A DNA stretch of 64,000 nucleotides from Arenicola marina (GCA_964019135.1 OZ025248.1:50337670-50401669); one strand, 5' to 3'; counted from the first letter of the stretch, positions 25,401 to 33,105 are shown. A program made the numbers and translations. The notes: generated by a model from the letters alone, not told the origin.

Positions 25401-28400
25401 GAACTAAGAGCTCCTACCTAGCTGTAAACCTCACGTAGAGCGCCGTTTATTTCTCTATTTATATCCCCGTTTATATCCACTTGACCCCCACAGGACCCCG
25501 CGCACGTGGACCTCCTGTCGGCAGCCCAGGTGTCCACCAAGGAAAGCAAGAACAGGACGGAGGGTGGGGTGCAGGGCAGCACTCAGGAGGAGGAGGAGGA
25601 GGAGATGGAGGTGTCGGGAGACAGGGTGGACACCCACACCGCCTCGCGCGCCCCCGAGTCCTCCATACACACCGTCCTAGAGCCCCAGGACGTCCCAGTG
25701 AGTACCCAGCCTGCCTGCCTGCTGACCTTGACCTCCGGGTGAGTAAGATTTTAAGAGGTGGGCGGTATATTCTACGATTAATAGTTGCACAACATGGTGT
25801 TGTAAAGGGAGAGGTTTACAGCTATTATACTATCACCGAATCGTGTGTTAACCTTACCTTGCAGAGCGGAGAGGTGGATGTGGATGAGCTGCGGCGCTGT
25901 CTGGAGCAGGATGTGGAGACCTGGAGCCATCCGACCCCGGGATCCACTGAGGTAGGCCGGGCGGACAGGGTGGGCAGGGTGGACAGGGAGGGCAGGGTGG
26001 GCAGGGTGGACAGGGAGGGCAGGGTGGACAGGGAGGGCAGGGTGGACAGGGAGGGCAGGGTGGACAGGGTGGGCAGGGTGGACAGGGAAGGCAGGGTGGA
26101 CAGGGAAGGCAGGGTGGACAGGGTGGGCAGGGTGGACAGGGTGGACAGGGAGGGCAGGGTAGACAGGGTGGACAGGGAGGGCAGGGTGGACAGGGTGGAC
26201 AGGGAGGGCAGGGTGGACAAGGTGGGCAGGGTGGACAGGGAGGACAGGGTGGGCAGGGAGGGCAGGGTGGACAGGGAGGGCAGGGTGGACAGGGAGGGCA
26301 GGGTGGACAGGGAGGGCAGGGTGGACAGGGAGGACAGGGTGGACAGGGTGGACAGGGAGGGCAGGGTGGACAGGGAGGACAGGGTGGGCAGGGAGGGCAG
26401 GGTGGACAGGGTGGGCAGGGTGGACAGGGAGGGCAGGGTGGACAGGGAGGGCAGGGTGGACAGGGAGGGCAGGGAGGGCAGGGTGGACAGGGAGGGCAGG
26501 GTGGGCAGGGTGGGCAGGGAGGGCAGGGTGGACAGGGAGGACAGGGTGGGCAGGGTGGACAGGGTGGGCAGGGTGGACAGGGAGGGCAGGGAGGACAGGG
26601 TGGGCAGGGTGGACAGCGAGGGCAGGGTGGACAGGGTGGACAGGGAGGGCAGGGTGGACAGGGAGGGCAGGGTGGGCAGGGTGGACAGGGTGGGCAGGGT
26701 GGACAAGGCGTGCAGGGTGGACAGGGAGGGCAGGGTGGGCAGGGTGGACAGGGAGGGCAGGGATAGACCTCGTCATAATGTACTTCAGCAAGGTGATACA
26801 GACCTCGTCATAATGTACTGCAGTAAGGTGATACAGACCTCGTCATAATGTACTTCAGTAAGGTGATACAAACCTCGTCATAATGTACTTCAGTAAGGTG
26901 ATACAGACCTCGTCATAATGTACTTCAGTAAGGTGATACAGACCTCGTCATAATGTACTGCAGTAAGGTGATACAGACCTCGTCATAATGTACTTCAGTA
27001 AGGTGATACAGACCTCGTCATAATGTACTTCAGTAAGGTGATACAGACCTCGTCATAATGTACTTCAGTAAGGTGATACAGACCTCGTCATAATGTACTT
27101 CAGTAAGGTGATACAGACCTCGTCATAATGTACTTCAGTACAGTGATACAGACCTCGTCATAATGAGCTACGTTCAATGTTTGTCTGTGTTGTTCAGGAG
27201 CAGGCCGCCCAAGAGGCGTGGTACCGCTACGAGGCGCTCACGGCCAGTCTGTCCCAGGAGCTGTGTGAGCAGCTCAGGCTGGTGCTGGAGCCCACCCAGG
27301 CCTCCAAGCTGAGGTAAGACCCGCTCACGACCAGTCTATCCCAGTGTGTGTGTGGCTGGGGGGTGACTACTGGAGCCCACCCAGGCCTCCATGCAGTGGT
27401 GACTACAGGACGGGGATGTGTTATTCCTGGTGGTATGTGTGTGGCTGGGGGGGGGGCACAGGGGTGACTACCGGACGGGGATGTGTTATCCCTTGTCGTA
27501 TGTGCGTGGGGGGGGGGGGGGCACAGGGGTGACTACCGGATGCCGAAGTGTTATTACTTGTTGTATGTGTGTGGCTGGGGGGTGGTGGGGGGCAGAGGTG
27601 ACTACCGGACGGGGAAGTTTTATTCCTTGTTGTATGTGTGTGGCCGGGGGGGGGGGAGGGGTGACTACCGGACGAGGATGTGTTATTCCTTGTTGTATGT
27701 GTGTGGCTGGGGGGGGGGGGGCAGTGGTGACTACAGGACGGGGAAGTGTTATTCCTTGTTGTATGTGTGTGGCTGGGGGGGGGGGGGTGACTACCGGACG
27801 AGGATGTGTTATTCATTGTGGTATGTGTGTGGCTGGGGGGGTGGAGCGCAGGGGTGACTACCGGAAGTGTTATTCATTGTGGTATGTGTGTGGCTGGGGG
27901 GGGGGGGGGGCACAGGGATGACTACCGGACGCGGATGTGTTATTCATTGTTGTATGTGTGTGGCTGGGGCCCGCAGGGGTGACTACCGGACGCGGATGTG
28001 TTATTCATTGTGGTATGTGTGTGGCTGGGGCCCGCAGGGGTGACTACCGGACAGGGAAGCGGCTCAACATGCGCAAGGTCATCCCCTACATCGCCAGTCA
28101 GTTCCGGAAGGACAAGATCTGGCTGCGGCGGACCCAGCCCAACAAGCGTCAGTACCAGGTGCTCGTGGCTGTCGACGACTCCTCCAGCATGGCCGACAAC
28201 CACTCCAAACAGGTACTCCGCCACACCCGACCCCCACCACCCCCCTCAAAGCCATCGGCTCCGCAGTTTGAATACCGATTAATGCTGATGTAAAGACAGT
28301 TATGTTGGTAAGTTCGTCATGTGGGTATTGTGTTGAACCACACAGTGATTACCGTAGTCACAGTGACGCAAACATTCATGTCCTGATTCGTAGTCTTATA

Positions 28401-31043
28401 TCAACTTAACAAAGCCTCATTTTACCCGTTGTTATATGATCGACTTTAATGTTCCATTGTTTCATATTCCAGCTTGCCTTTGAGTCTTTATCCGTGATTG
28501 CTAACGCATTGTCGCTGTTAGAAGTCGGTGAACTGTCGATTTGCAGGTAAAGTGTGACTTTTACATTTATAAATATTGCATGTGAACAATGTCCTCAAAT
28601 TTTCCGACCTGGCTCTTAATCAATGAAACCAGTCGCCAACTTAAATTATGAAAATGAGTTGTAATGCTTCAGATCTTGCCTGTCGTTGTAGTTATCAATA
28701 TTGTTGATGATTTCAGCTTCGGAGAGTCCGTGAAGCTGCTGCATTCCTTCAACGACCAGTTCACAAGTCAGTCCGGAGCAAAAATTCTTCAGCAGTTTGC
28801 CTTCGAACAGAAGAAAACAAAGATTGCGCAGGTAATTCCTGCAAATACATAAGAGGAATTAGAAACGCAACATGCCAAATAGTCGATTGTGAGCAAAGGC
28901 AGAGTATTTTCATGTTTCTAGTTCTTTCTTCTCAAGAGTTTTTTTGCATTTAGCTAGTTGTATGCATTGATATATCTGGGGTATGAAGTTTATATGTTGA
29001 TCAGACTGTATCCTAATGTATCCTAAAATATACAAGGGCGGATCCATGGAGGGGTCGAGGGGGTTCGGTCCGGACTCCCCCTTTTTGAGGAAGAGTGCCG
29101 TTTTTCAATGTAAAATTTAGGCCATCTGAGGCGCGAGTCGCCCCCCCCCACCTTTTTTTTGAAGAAGAACGCCATCTGAGGCGGCGTGGACCCCCACCCC
29201 CCCCACCCCCCTACCCCCGAAATGAAATTGGTGCAGCCCCCAGTCGCAAGTTTCACTGGACCCCACTACCTTTTTTAAATTCCTGGATCCGCTCCGGTAT
29301 TGCCATCATAAAATAAACTTCGTACTGTAGATATATCAATTGATATGAACGTCGTGTATACCTCAACGTTGCAACGTCATCGAACCGTCTTTTCGTTCTT
29401 TCTGTGCTTTAGTTATTATGGACACATTCATAGATGTTTTAGATGTCAAGAGTTCTCAGAGTCACGCCGCTAAATACGCTGCCTTTATTACGATTATAGC
29501 ATCTGTGCTCACGGGGGCCGGCGCGACAGCTCAGTGGGCTAGAGCGCTCGCATTGAGTGCTCTGGTCACATGAGAGCCTAACGGCACGTGGGTCGGTGGT
29601 TCGAGCCCTGCTGTGGCCATGTCTGTGTGGTCGCAGGATAAAGAGCCCATGTCTTTCTTCGTAAAGTGTAGGGGGTTACCCCCGGGGACATGGCTCCACT
29701 CTCCCTTCCTTCTCCCAGCATATGACCAAAAGTGGTTAAAACGTCCTGAATAACCAACCATCTATGCTCACGCCCGCTATTTCCGTTCCGTGTTTTAGTT
29801 GTTGCACCACGTGACGGCCATGATGCTGGATGGCCGGAGCCGCCAGCAGGGCGCCTGGTCCCCGCACGACACCTCCCAGCTGTTGCTGGTGGTCAGTGAC
29901 GGGCGGGGGCTCTTCCTGGAGGGGGTCGAGATGGTGCGTGGGGCGGTGCGGCAGGCCAGGGACGCCGGCATCTTCCTAGTCTTCGTCATCATCGATAACC
30001 CTGACAACAAGGTGGGGACACACGCCGCACTGTTACATCAGTTCCTTACTATTCCTTACTGACACTCGACTGCAGACCCATAGGAGCAATAAGATGCAAA
30101 AAACTGGCCTAAAACAAGGATTTTCATAGTCATGCGGCTCGACGAGTTAAGTAATAGAACATTCACTGGCTGGGACACACTAATTTTCATTATTTGGTTC
30201 ATTACGATTGCAATGACTTTAAAAAATAACTTAATTGTAGTAAGCTTAGGTACTTTTCCGAACACGTATTACCTTCTTGTTTGCCTGAAGGTTGATCCCA
30301 TGCGAGCCAGCCACCAGGCGATACATGGCTCTAAAGGTCTTATATTACAGCCAAATATTGTTCCTTCCAGGACTCAATCCTGGACATCCGGATCCCGGTC
30401 TTCAAGGGAGCGGGACAGGTGAGTGGCGGCCAATAGCGCTTTACCACAGACCATGGTGCAGACAGTACATTGCCTTTGAAGAAGAGAAAGACCGACTTTG
30501 GTGATGCCGCTGGATTGCGGTGGCTGACCTGATAATCAGAAGGTTATAAGGGAAAGCATGGTGTAATGGGAGACTAGGGCTGTCAGTTCCGTGCCGAACG
30601 CCGTAGAAACCCACGTGGAACAGTGGTGCCATCTGGTGAAGGCACCAGGACTTGGACTTGCTCGGCAGTACTGGGCAGTATTGTGGTATACAGAATTTGA
30701 AGTGAATTTGAAGTAATCATGTTGACAGATGCCATGAATTTAGTATTTTCTTTACCTCCTGAAGATCAACATCTGACTGATCGTATGGTTTTAGTGCTTT
30801 TGTCCAAAACCCAATGAGTTTGCAATGTCCTTTTCCGGAAATCGAGTCTTACATGAATCATTTCCTGTTCTCATTCTACATCATAACATTTGTGTTGTTC
30901 TCCAGCTGCCAGAAATCAAGTCCTACATGGACAACTTCCCGTTTCCATTCTACATCATCCTCCGAGATATCAACTCCCTACCGACCACCCTCAGCGACGC
31001 CTTGCGGCAGTGGTTTGAACTGGTGACGGCCGGTGCTAAATAA
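1392..31043 (+). CDS. MDN1: Midasin (MDN1), C-terminal part, 24 exons
   Basis: Midasin is the dynein-like AAA+ ATPase that strips assembly factors (WDR12/Ytm1 and NLE1/Rsa4) from nuclear pre-60S ribosomes; its C-terminal MIDAS domain grips their ubiquitin-like domains. The 24 exons found here join without a phase conflict into 1,215 codons plus stop, about the last fifth of a protein of roughly 5,600 residues in vertebrates. In order they encode a helical segment, a long Asp/Glu-rich linker, a conserved block (LSQELCEQLRLVLEPTQ, then GDYRTGKRLNMRKVIPYIAS) and the VWA/MIDAS fold with DDSSSM, LLLVVSDGRG and FPFPFYIILRD, ending at TAA 31041-31043. The 5' part lies outside the window. Introns are mostly minisatellite. 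Identification rests on strong family resemblance of the linker and MIDAS exons; the first three exons are supported mainly by phase and splice sites. Confidence 0.95.
1678..3535. repeat. Minisatellite, 15 bp unit
   Basis: About 120 copies of ccatgacaccccaac and variants (atg/atc, cccc/cctc). Because 15 is a multiple of three, frames stay open (up to 424 residues of MTPQP-like repeat); the irregular single-base losses and biased composition argue against coding. The minus strand carries regular GGGTTGGGG blocks. Confidence 0.97.
3706..4217 (+). CDS. MDN1: MDN1 exon with in-frame 11-residue repeats
   Basis: 512 nt after acceptor cacgacag, donor gtaaag. It encodes a helical stretch (LQALSTQLGGLRDKF), then an acidic tandem repeat at 3944-4068 of the form GNQLDEGLxxE. 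The exon leaves one base; the next exon supplies two. Confidence 0.75.
4497..4582 (+). CDS. MDN1: MDN1 exon
   Basis: 86 nt, acceptor ggttttag, donor gtactg. With the carried base it reads DDSVAMENLITEHLNAALWM and then DVKTLKMDQ, ending in phase 0. The upstream tract is not strongly pyrimidine-rich, but the phase fits both neighbours. Confidence 0.7.
4583..5655. other. MDN1 intron, unique sequence
   Basis: AT-rich intron without a tandem array. I see no further exon or recognisable element. Confidence 0.6.
5656..5889 (+). CDS. MDN1: MDN1 exon (conserved helical block)
   Basis: 78 codons, phase 0 on both sides, acceptor catctccccag, donor gtgtgt. It contains AAHRSTAKLLSVLLAVFSEL, a segment that resembles the conserved region just before the acidic linker of animal midasins. 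Confidence 0.9.
5890..6423. other. MDN1 intron, unique sequence
   Basis: Intronic sequence before the 53 bp array; nothing recognisable. Confidence 0.55.
6424..6821. repeat. Minisatellite, 53 bp unit
   Basis: About 7.5 copies of a unit containing ggtatgttgtggtgaccacc and cctgacagtgctggagcggt. It ends about 12 nt before the exon at 6834. The unit contains ttgacag followed by gg, which resembles the true junction tttgacag|gg. Confidence 0.95.
6834..6971 (+). CDS. MDN1: MDN1 exon (GGGLGEGEG signature)
   Basis: 46 codons, phase 0/0, acceptor tttctttgacag, donor gtaagt. It carries GGGLGEGEGAKDVSDQIENE, the glycine-rich signature at the start of the midasin acidic linker. A 53 bp array stops about 12 nt upstream, so only the pyrimidine tract separates array and exon. 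Confidence 0.95.
7222..7357 (+). CDS. MDN1: MDN1 exon (EDNAIEMS signature)
   Basis: 136 nt, acceptor tttgtttcag, donor gtatat. It contains EDNAIEMSGDMEGKMHDNEE, strongly conserved in midasins. It leaves one base (G) for the next exon, 3.4 kb downstream beyond the 35 bp array. Confidence 0.95.
7441..10767. repeat. 35 bp minisatellite containing a 3' splice site
   Basis: 3,327 bp, equal to 95 units of 35 bp with one single-base deletion near 9052. Each unit holds a short pyrimidine-rich stretch, tgtaccag and gagatgacagtg, i.e. the acceptor and first 12 bases of the exon at 10756. A 10-unit (350 bp) and a 31-unit (about 1,085 bp) duplication can be followed through shared variants such as the ctgtcatg and actagg units. 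Confidence 0.97.
10756..10901 (+). CDS. MDN1: MDN1 exon whose 3' splice site seeds an array
   Basis: 146 nt, acceptor tcctgtaccag, donor gtaatc; contains DREMGDLGENAADKLDEQLW. The acceptor and the first 12 exon bases (gagatgacagtg) are also the core of the 35 bp repeat filling the intron before it, so this is the last of about 95 near-identical junctions and the only one that continues into coding sequence. Confidence 0.93.
11138..11314 (+). CDS. MDN1: MDN1 exon (acidic/Lys-rich linker)
   Basis: 59 codons, phase 0/0, acceptor tgtatccag, donor gtaaac. It encodes EEELVAKDDNQD followed by a run of Lys/Glu, matching the ELVAKDDN block of the family. Confidence 0.93.
11522..11678 (+). CDS. MDN1: MDN1 exon whose 5' splice site seeds an array
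   Basis: 157 nt, acceptor cactggtacag, donor gtatgt. It contains DDDEVDPYYDQ and ADLPDDLDLDGDEEE, the conserved VDPY..LPDDLDLD block. Its last bases gagagg plus donor gtatgttcttgtga recur throughout the array that follows. One base is left for the next exon. Confidence 0.93.
11673..12148. repeat. ~22 bp minisatellite containing a 5' splice site
   Basis: About 20 irregular copies of gagagggtatgttcttgtga, interrupted by two identical hairpins. It begins at the donor of the exon ending 11678 and repeats the last exon bases with that donor. Confidence 0.93.
12195..13642. repeat. Minisatellite, 27 bp unit
   Basis: About 53 copies built on catgacatctgtatccggg plus gcatgtgt. The length is a multiple of three, which keeps long frames open on both strands (514 and 621 residues); neither begins or ends at plausible coding boundaries. 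Confidence 0.97.
13821..13936 (+). CDS. MDN1: MDN1 exon (ENPHDIDK)
   Basis: 116 nt, acceptor cgttccacag, donor gtaaag. It reads DENPHDIDKLMEQVEEAKEA plus an acidic tail and ends in phase 0. It lies between a 27 bp and a 17 bp array. Confidence 0.88.
13970..21596. repeat. Satellite-like array, 17 bp unit
   Basis: About 450 copies of gcgcgggtcatagtgat and variants (attgatac, cttgaggc, cctagtgat, attttaatg) over 7.6 kb. It is the largest single intron component here. It contains a recent tandem duplication of about 1.57 kb. Confidence 0.97.
21740..21856 (+). CDS. MDN1: MDN1 exon (EEPMETEE)
   Basis: 39 codons, phase 0/0, acceptor acctttgcag, donor gtaaga. The Glu-rich sequence includes GQEEPMETEENT. 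It follows a 7.8 kb intron that is almost entirely 17 bp satellite. Confidence 0.88.
22098..22253 (+). CDS. MDN1: MDN1 exon (acidic linker)
   Basis: 52 codons, phase 0/0, acceptor tttgtcag, donor gtcaga (a weaker site). It is rich in Asp, Glu, Ala and Gly. An internal gtaaag at 22131 could act as an alternative donor. Confidence 0.82.
22254..23646. other. MDN1 intron, mostly unique
   Basis: No exon recognised. It holds a perfect 14 bp inverted repeat at 23449-23482 and possible decayed dispersed repeats near 22.4-22.7 and 23.2 kb. Confidence 0.5.
23449..23482. repeat. Perfect inverted repeat (14 bp arms, 6 nt loop)
   Basis: Arms cttgtggcgttgtt and aacaacgccacaag flank ctcggc. This could be the centre or end of a small fold-back element; no terminal repeats or target duplication were identified. 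Confidence 0.8.
23647..23748 (+). CDS. MDN1: MDN1 exon (acidic linker)
   Basis: 34 codons, phase 0/0, acceptor gtacttttag, donor gtacag. It encodes a Gln/Ser/Lys-rich segment ending KQRAQQ. The intron that follows is open in this same frame through to the next exon. Confidence 0.85.
23793..24571. repeat. Minisatellite, 39 bp unit
   Basis: About 20 copies of a unit with gttttctacacgtggtgcac and agtgcacgaccctagggtt. Two GTGCAC palindromes sit one base apart. The unit is a multiple of three and stop-free on both strands, and the plus frame joins both flanking exons. Confidence 0.96.
24625..24762 (+). CDS. MDN1: MDN1 exon (RRPGESRDERSLG)
   Basis: 46 codons, phase 0/0, acceptor gttgtcacag, donor gtaatg. 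It contains RRRPGESRDERSLGSVDEKV then NRRLQT, matching the conserved basic (K/R)RPG..DERS..D...R(L)RT block within the linker. Confidence 0.93.
24910..25012. repeat. Short tandem repeat, 44 bp unit
   Basis: About 2.3 copies of cattcataccatacataagt followed by tgttcacccgtaagctggta, with one or two changes between copies. Confidence 0.85.
25125..25313 (+). CDS. MDN1: MDN1 exon (YEHI...YDAQT)
   Basis: 63 codons, donor gtgaga. It includes YEHIRDPEEGYDAQTLDAAT, a conserved element. The exact start is uncertain: AG at 25123-25124 and at 25132-25133 both keep the frame, differing by three residues (TSE). Confidence 0.88.
25494..25697 (+). CDS. MDN1: MDN1 exon (ESSIHT)
   Basis: 68 codons, phase 0/0, acceptor gacccccacag, donor gtgagt. 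It contains a poly-Glu run, EMEV, and then APESSIHTVLEPQDVP, matching the conserved (R)EST/SIHT motif near the end of the linker. Confidence 0.93.
25865..25951 (+). CDS. MDN1: MDN1 exon (helix before MIDAS)
   Basis: 29 codons, phase 0/0, acceptor ttaccttgcag, donor gtaggc. It encodes DVDELRRCLEQDVETW. The 18 bp G-rich array begins at the donor, and the reading frame stays open into it. Confidence 0.9.
25952..26765. repeat. G-rich minisatellite, 18 bp unit
   Basis: About 45 copies based on gtgggcagggtggacagg / gagggcagggtggacagg. It starts at the donor: the first 18 intron bases match the unit at 15 of 18 positions. On the MDN1 sense strand it fits the G3N1-7 G-quadruplex pattern repeatedly. 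Confidence 0.95.
26766..27163. repeat. Minisatellite, 35 bp unit (second type)
   Basis: About 11 copies of cctcgtcataatgtacttca plus gtaaggtgatacaga, immediately following the 18 bp array. The unit is unrelated to the 35 bp unit at 7.4-10.8 kb. Confidence 0.95.
27198..27313 (+). CDS. MDN1: MDN1 exon (LCEQLRLVLEPTQASKL)
   Basis: 116 nt, acceptor tgttgttcag, donor gtaaga. It contains LSQELCEQLRLVLEPTQASK, almost invariant in midasins. It leaves two bases (AG) that the next exon completes as Arg. Parts of it are duplicated just inside the following intron. Confidence 0.96.
27314..28037. repeat. ~63 bp array containing exon-start copies
   Basis: About ten units of 61-68 bp, each with a G-run, a cacag or similar acceptor and gtgactaccggacgggg, the beginning of the exon at 28038. 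Translated, many copies read GDYRTG. Near the donor the intron also holds two exact or near-exact pieces of the preceding exon. Confidence 0.93.
28038..28212 (+). CDS. MDN1: MDN1 exon with MIDAS DxSxS motif
   Basis: 175 nt, acceptor gggcccgcag, donor gtactc. It begins GDYRTGKRLNMRKVIPYIAS and reaches AVDDSSSMADNHSK. DDSSS (28174-28188) is the DxSxS metal-binding motif of the MIDAS domain that binds the ubiquitin-like domains of ribosome-assembly factors. Copies of the exon start litter the intron before it. Confidence 0.97.
28213..28472. other. MDN1 intron
   Basis: Short intron; nothing recognisable. Confidence 0.5.
28473..28546 (+). CDS. MDN1: MDN1 exon (MIDAS domain)
   Basis: 74 nt, acceptor tcatattccag, donor gtaaag. 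It reads LAFESLSVIANALSLLEVGE and a few more residues, the first helix of the VWA fold. The Ser codon at its 3' end is split with the next exon. Confidence 0.96.
28717..28831 (+). CDS. MDN1: MDN1 exon (MIDAS domain)
   Basis: 115 nt, acceptor gatgatttcag, donor gtaatt. It contains FGESVKLLHSFNDQF and EQKKTKIAQ, both conserved in midasins. Confidence 0.96.
29036..29295. mobile_element. MITE-like dispersed repeat
   Basis: Starts gggcggatccatgga and ends tcctggatccgctcc, an imperfect terminal inverted pair sharing GCGGATCC. The interior has runs of C and T. No clear target duplication; the family is not identified. Confidence 0.4.
29514..29758 (+). mobile_element. tRNA-derived SINE
   Basis: A 245 bp element with Pol III A-box (cagctcagtggg, 29527-29538) and B-box (ggttcgagccc, 29598-29608), followed by an unrelated body and the tail ggttaaaacgtcctgaataa. 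It is flanked by catctgtgctcacg (29500-29513) and catctatgctcacg (29759-29772), a 14 bp target duplication with one mismatch. It lies in an MDN1 intron on the sense strand. Confidence 0.85.
29799..30011 (+). CDS. MDN1: MDN1 exon (VSDGRG, MIDAS domain)
   Basis: 71 codons, phase 0/0, acceptor gtgttttag, donor gtgggg. It contains QLLLVVSDGRGLFLEG and FLVFVIIDNP, the core strands of the VWA fold; the Asp of SDGRG is a MIDAS-loop residue. Confidence 0.97.
30371..30418 (+). CDS. MDN1: MDN1 exon (16 codons)
   Basis: 48 nt, acceptor ttccttccag, donor gtgagt. It reads DSILDIRIPVFKGAGQ and is phase 0/0. It is one of the smallest exons, but nearly every residue fits the family. Confidence 0.96.
30906..31043 (+). 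CDS. MDN1: MDN1 last coding exon
   Basis: 45 codons plus TAA, acceptor gttctccag. It contains FPFPFYIILRDINSLP and SDALRQWFELVTA, the C-terminus typical of midasin. Confidence 0.97.
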   Translation: MPEIKSYMDNFPFPFYIILRDINSLPTTLSDALRQWFELVTAGAK

Positions 31044-31193
31044 TGTTAGAGACGTAGGCATATGACTTAGTCTTATTGACTGCCAGTCGACTCGACGATA
31101 AATGTGTGTATGAAGTATGTATGTAAATCTCTACGTTGTTGACACTGCGAGTAGCAGCGAATGTTTACATGGAAAAATAATTGATTAAGGAGA

Positions 31194-31199
31194 AATAAA
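31194..31199 (+). promoter_or_regulatory. MDN1 polyadenylation signal
   Basis: AATAAA lies 151 nt after the MDN1 stop codon. The 3' UTR is therefore probably about 31044-31215. No other canonical signal lies closer. Confidence 0.7.
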
Positions 31200-31399
31200 A
31201 ACCCTTCACCGATTTACAAATGTTTTTTTACTTCTACTGTGTGGGGAAACTGTGCGTCTGGAATATTGTATCAGGCATGTTTTACTTATCGATATTTATC
31301 TGGGTTAATTGGCTTGCCGTAAGCCGGGCCTTCCTCACTAACTGTCTGCGCAGTGTAAGTTGGCTCTGATAAAACTAGTTAAGACGTCATCCTATTGTT

Positions 31400-31780
31400 T
31401 AAACTGTAAAAACAAGAATGTACGAAAACGTTTCACGGTGTGACCGGATATGTACATATTATAATATAAATGGCCTTCATTATGTAGAAGACGATTATCA
31501 CTTCCTCTGTATTTGTAACTTGTACAAGGACCTGCGAAATAAATACTTAAGGTACGCTTCCAATTGCACCATGCAAACATTTATAAATATACTAAAAACA
31601 GAGAATCCTGTTAAGCGAGCAGAACTGGGAAACTTCATCTACCAAGCAACAAATCTCTGTGATCGGTTTTCACAAAGCTGTCCACATAATTAAGTTAATT
31701 GTGTTAATATCATAATTTGTATATATGTTGGACTATGGGCCAGCAGTACAGAATAAACCTTTACTATACCTTACCTATTG
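31400..31780 (+). mobile_element. LINE 3' end remnant
   Basis: An open stretch at 31418-31693 encodes a peptide with a C-x3-C followed by VEDDYHFLCICNLYKDLRNK, resembling the C-terminal tail of non-LTR retrotransposon reverse transcriptases, then a short AT-rich 3' end with aataaa. No upstream RT domain is attached, so it is a 5'-truncated copy. Assignment is from memory of the motif pattern. Confidence 0.6.
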
Positions 31781-32633
31781 TCTAAACTGTACATTATTTT
31801 TCAAGGCTGTAAAGTTACTGTTTTAGTGAGGTCGGTTATTGATATTGACGCAACGAGAACCAAGCTATATTCCAATTGCACAATCTTCCTTCTGTGTTAC
31901 GAAATAGACAATCGCAGTCAATGCCAATCCTAGACCATAAGTGATAAAAGTCGCAACCACTATGGGTGATGAACTGGAAGCTTGGCGCCCGATGGAATGC
32001 TCTCCTGAAATTGCTACGTTATAGTTTGCCTTTCCATCAGGCATTAAACCTGGCGCGATCCACATAAAGTTAATCTAACTAAACCGACGCACATTTCTCT
32101 TTAAACACGGGTAGATCACAAACTACATTTAGAAACTGAAATGGAGATCGTATGTAATTTGGTATGCCAAAGACATACCGACATTTTTTTATATCCTTCA
32201 GTAATCCCACTATAAATCATTTTTTTCTTGTGAAAAAAACCCGCACTTTTGCAAAGCGTATTCTTTCCATGAACAACGCACGCATTACAATCCATATAAA
32301 GTAGGCTACGTTACTTACTTAATAGATGGGTACAAAGTAAATCGACCATCTTAACAGTAAAACACGGGTGTCGACCATTTCACCCCAGAGTTAGTCAGAT
32401 AACCTGAGCTTAAACACTTAATTTACGGCGAAAGCCATTTAGGATTGACCCAACCAACCAACGTAACTCTATGCATGATAATGCGAGTACTTCGTCATCT
32501 TGTAATTAACTATTTTAGAATGATTTCTGTCCTTTTCTCTGAAGCAACTTTTTTTGCAAAGCGAGAAACATTGGACTAATGAGCCGAAAATACAGTTACA
32601 TTTACATCAATTTAAATATTCCTTTGCTCTTAG

Positions 32634-32698
32634 CAAAGCCAGGTCAAACAATGGTTAAAGTGTTCTGAATATACCACTAACCAACAAAGCCAGGTCAA
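32634..32698 (+). mobile_element. 5'-truncated SINE tail with 14 bp target duplication
   Basis: A 37 bp insert (32648-32684) related to the 3' tail of the SINE at 29514-29758 is flanked by two exact copies of caaagccaggtcaa (32634-32647 and 32685-32698). Confidence 0.65.
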
Positions 32699-33105
32699 TA
32701 ATGCGGTCTTCACCTCCAAACAATCAAAATTTACGTTACAAATCAGACGGGTTTTAAACGTTTCTTCAATCCAGTTTAGTACAAGTTTCATCACAACGAA
32801 AGTCACATAAATAATTAGTCATTTGTGGCCAAAATTTGGAACTCTTGGAGTTTCACATATCGGGTAATACGGTACAACGTTTAAAAAAGCACAATAAAAT
32901 TATTCTTCCGTTAAATTACCATTTAAATCTGCTTTTAATCCGTTGAAAGGTTTACTTGTTTTTTTAGCAATCGTTTCAATCAGATTGTAAATATAGAGCG
33001 AATAGTGATGGTTCTTCGTTTGTTTTCAGAACGGCTCGCCATCGAGACGGTAAACTTGCTATGATGCCATCATACGGCAGCACATTCAGGTTTAAGTTAA
33101 ATTAG

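Noticed and set aside
25481..26848. 455-residue plus ORF
   Set aside because: It joins intron, exon 25865-25951 and the 18 bp array; it ends before the next exon. The short exon with its conserved neighbours explains the coding part.
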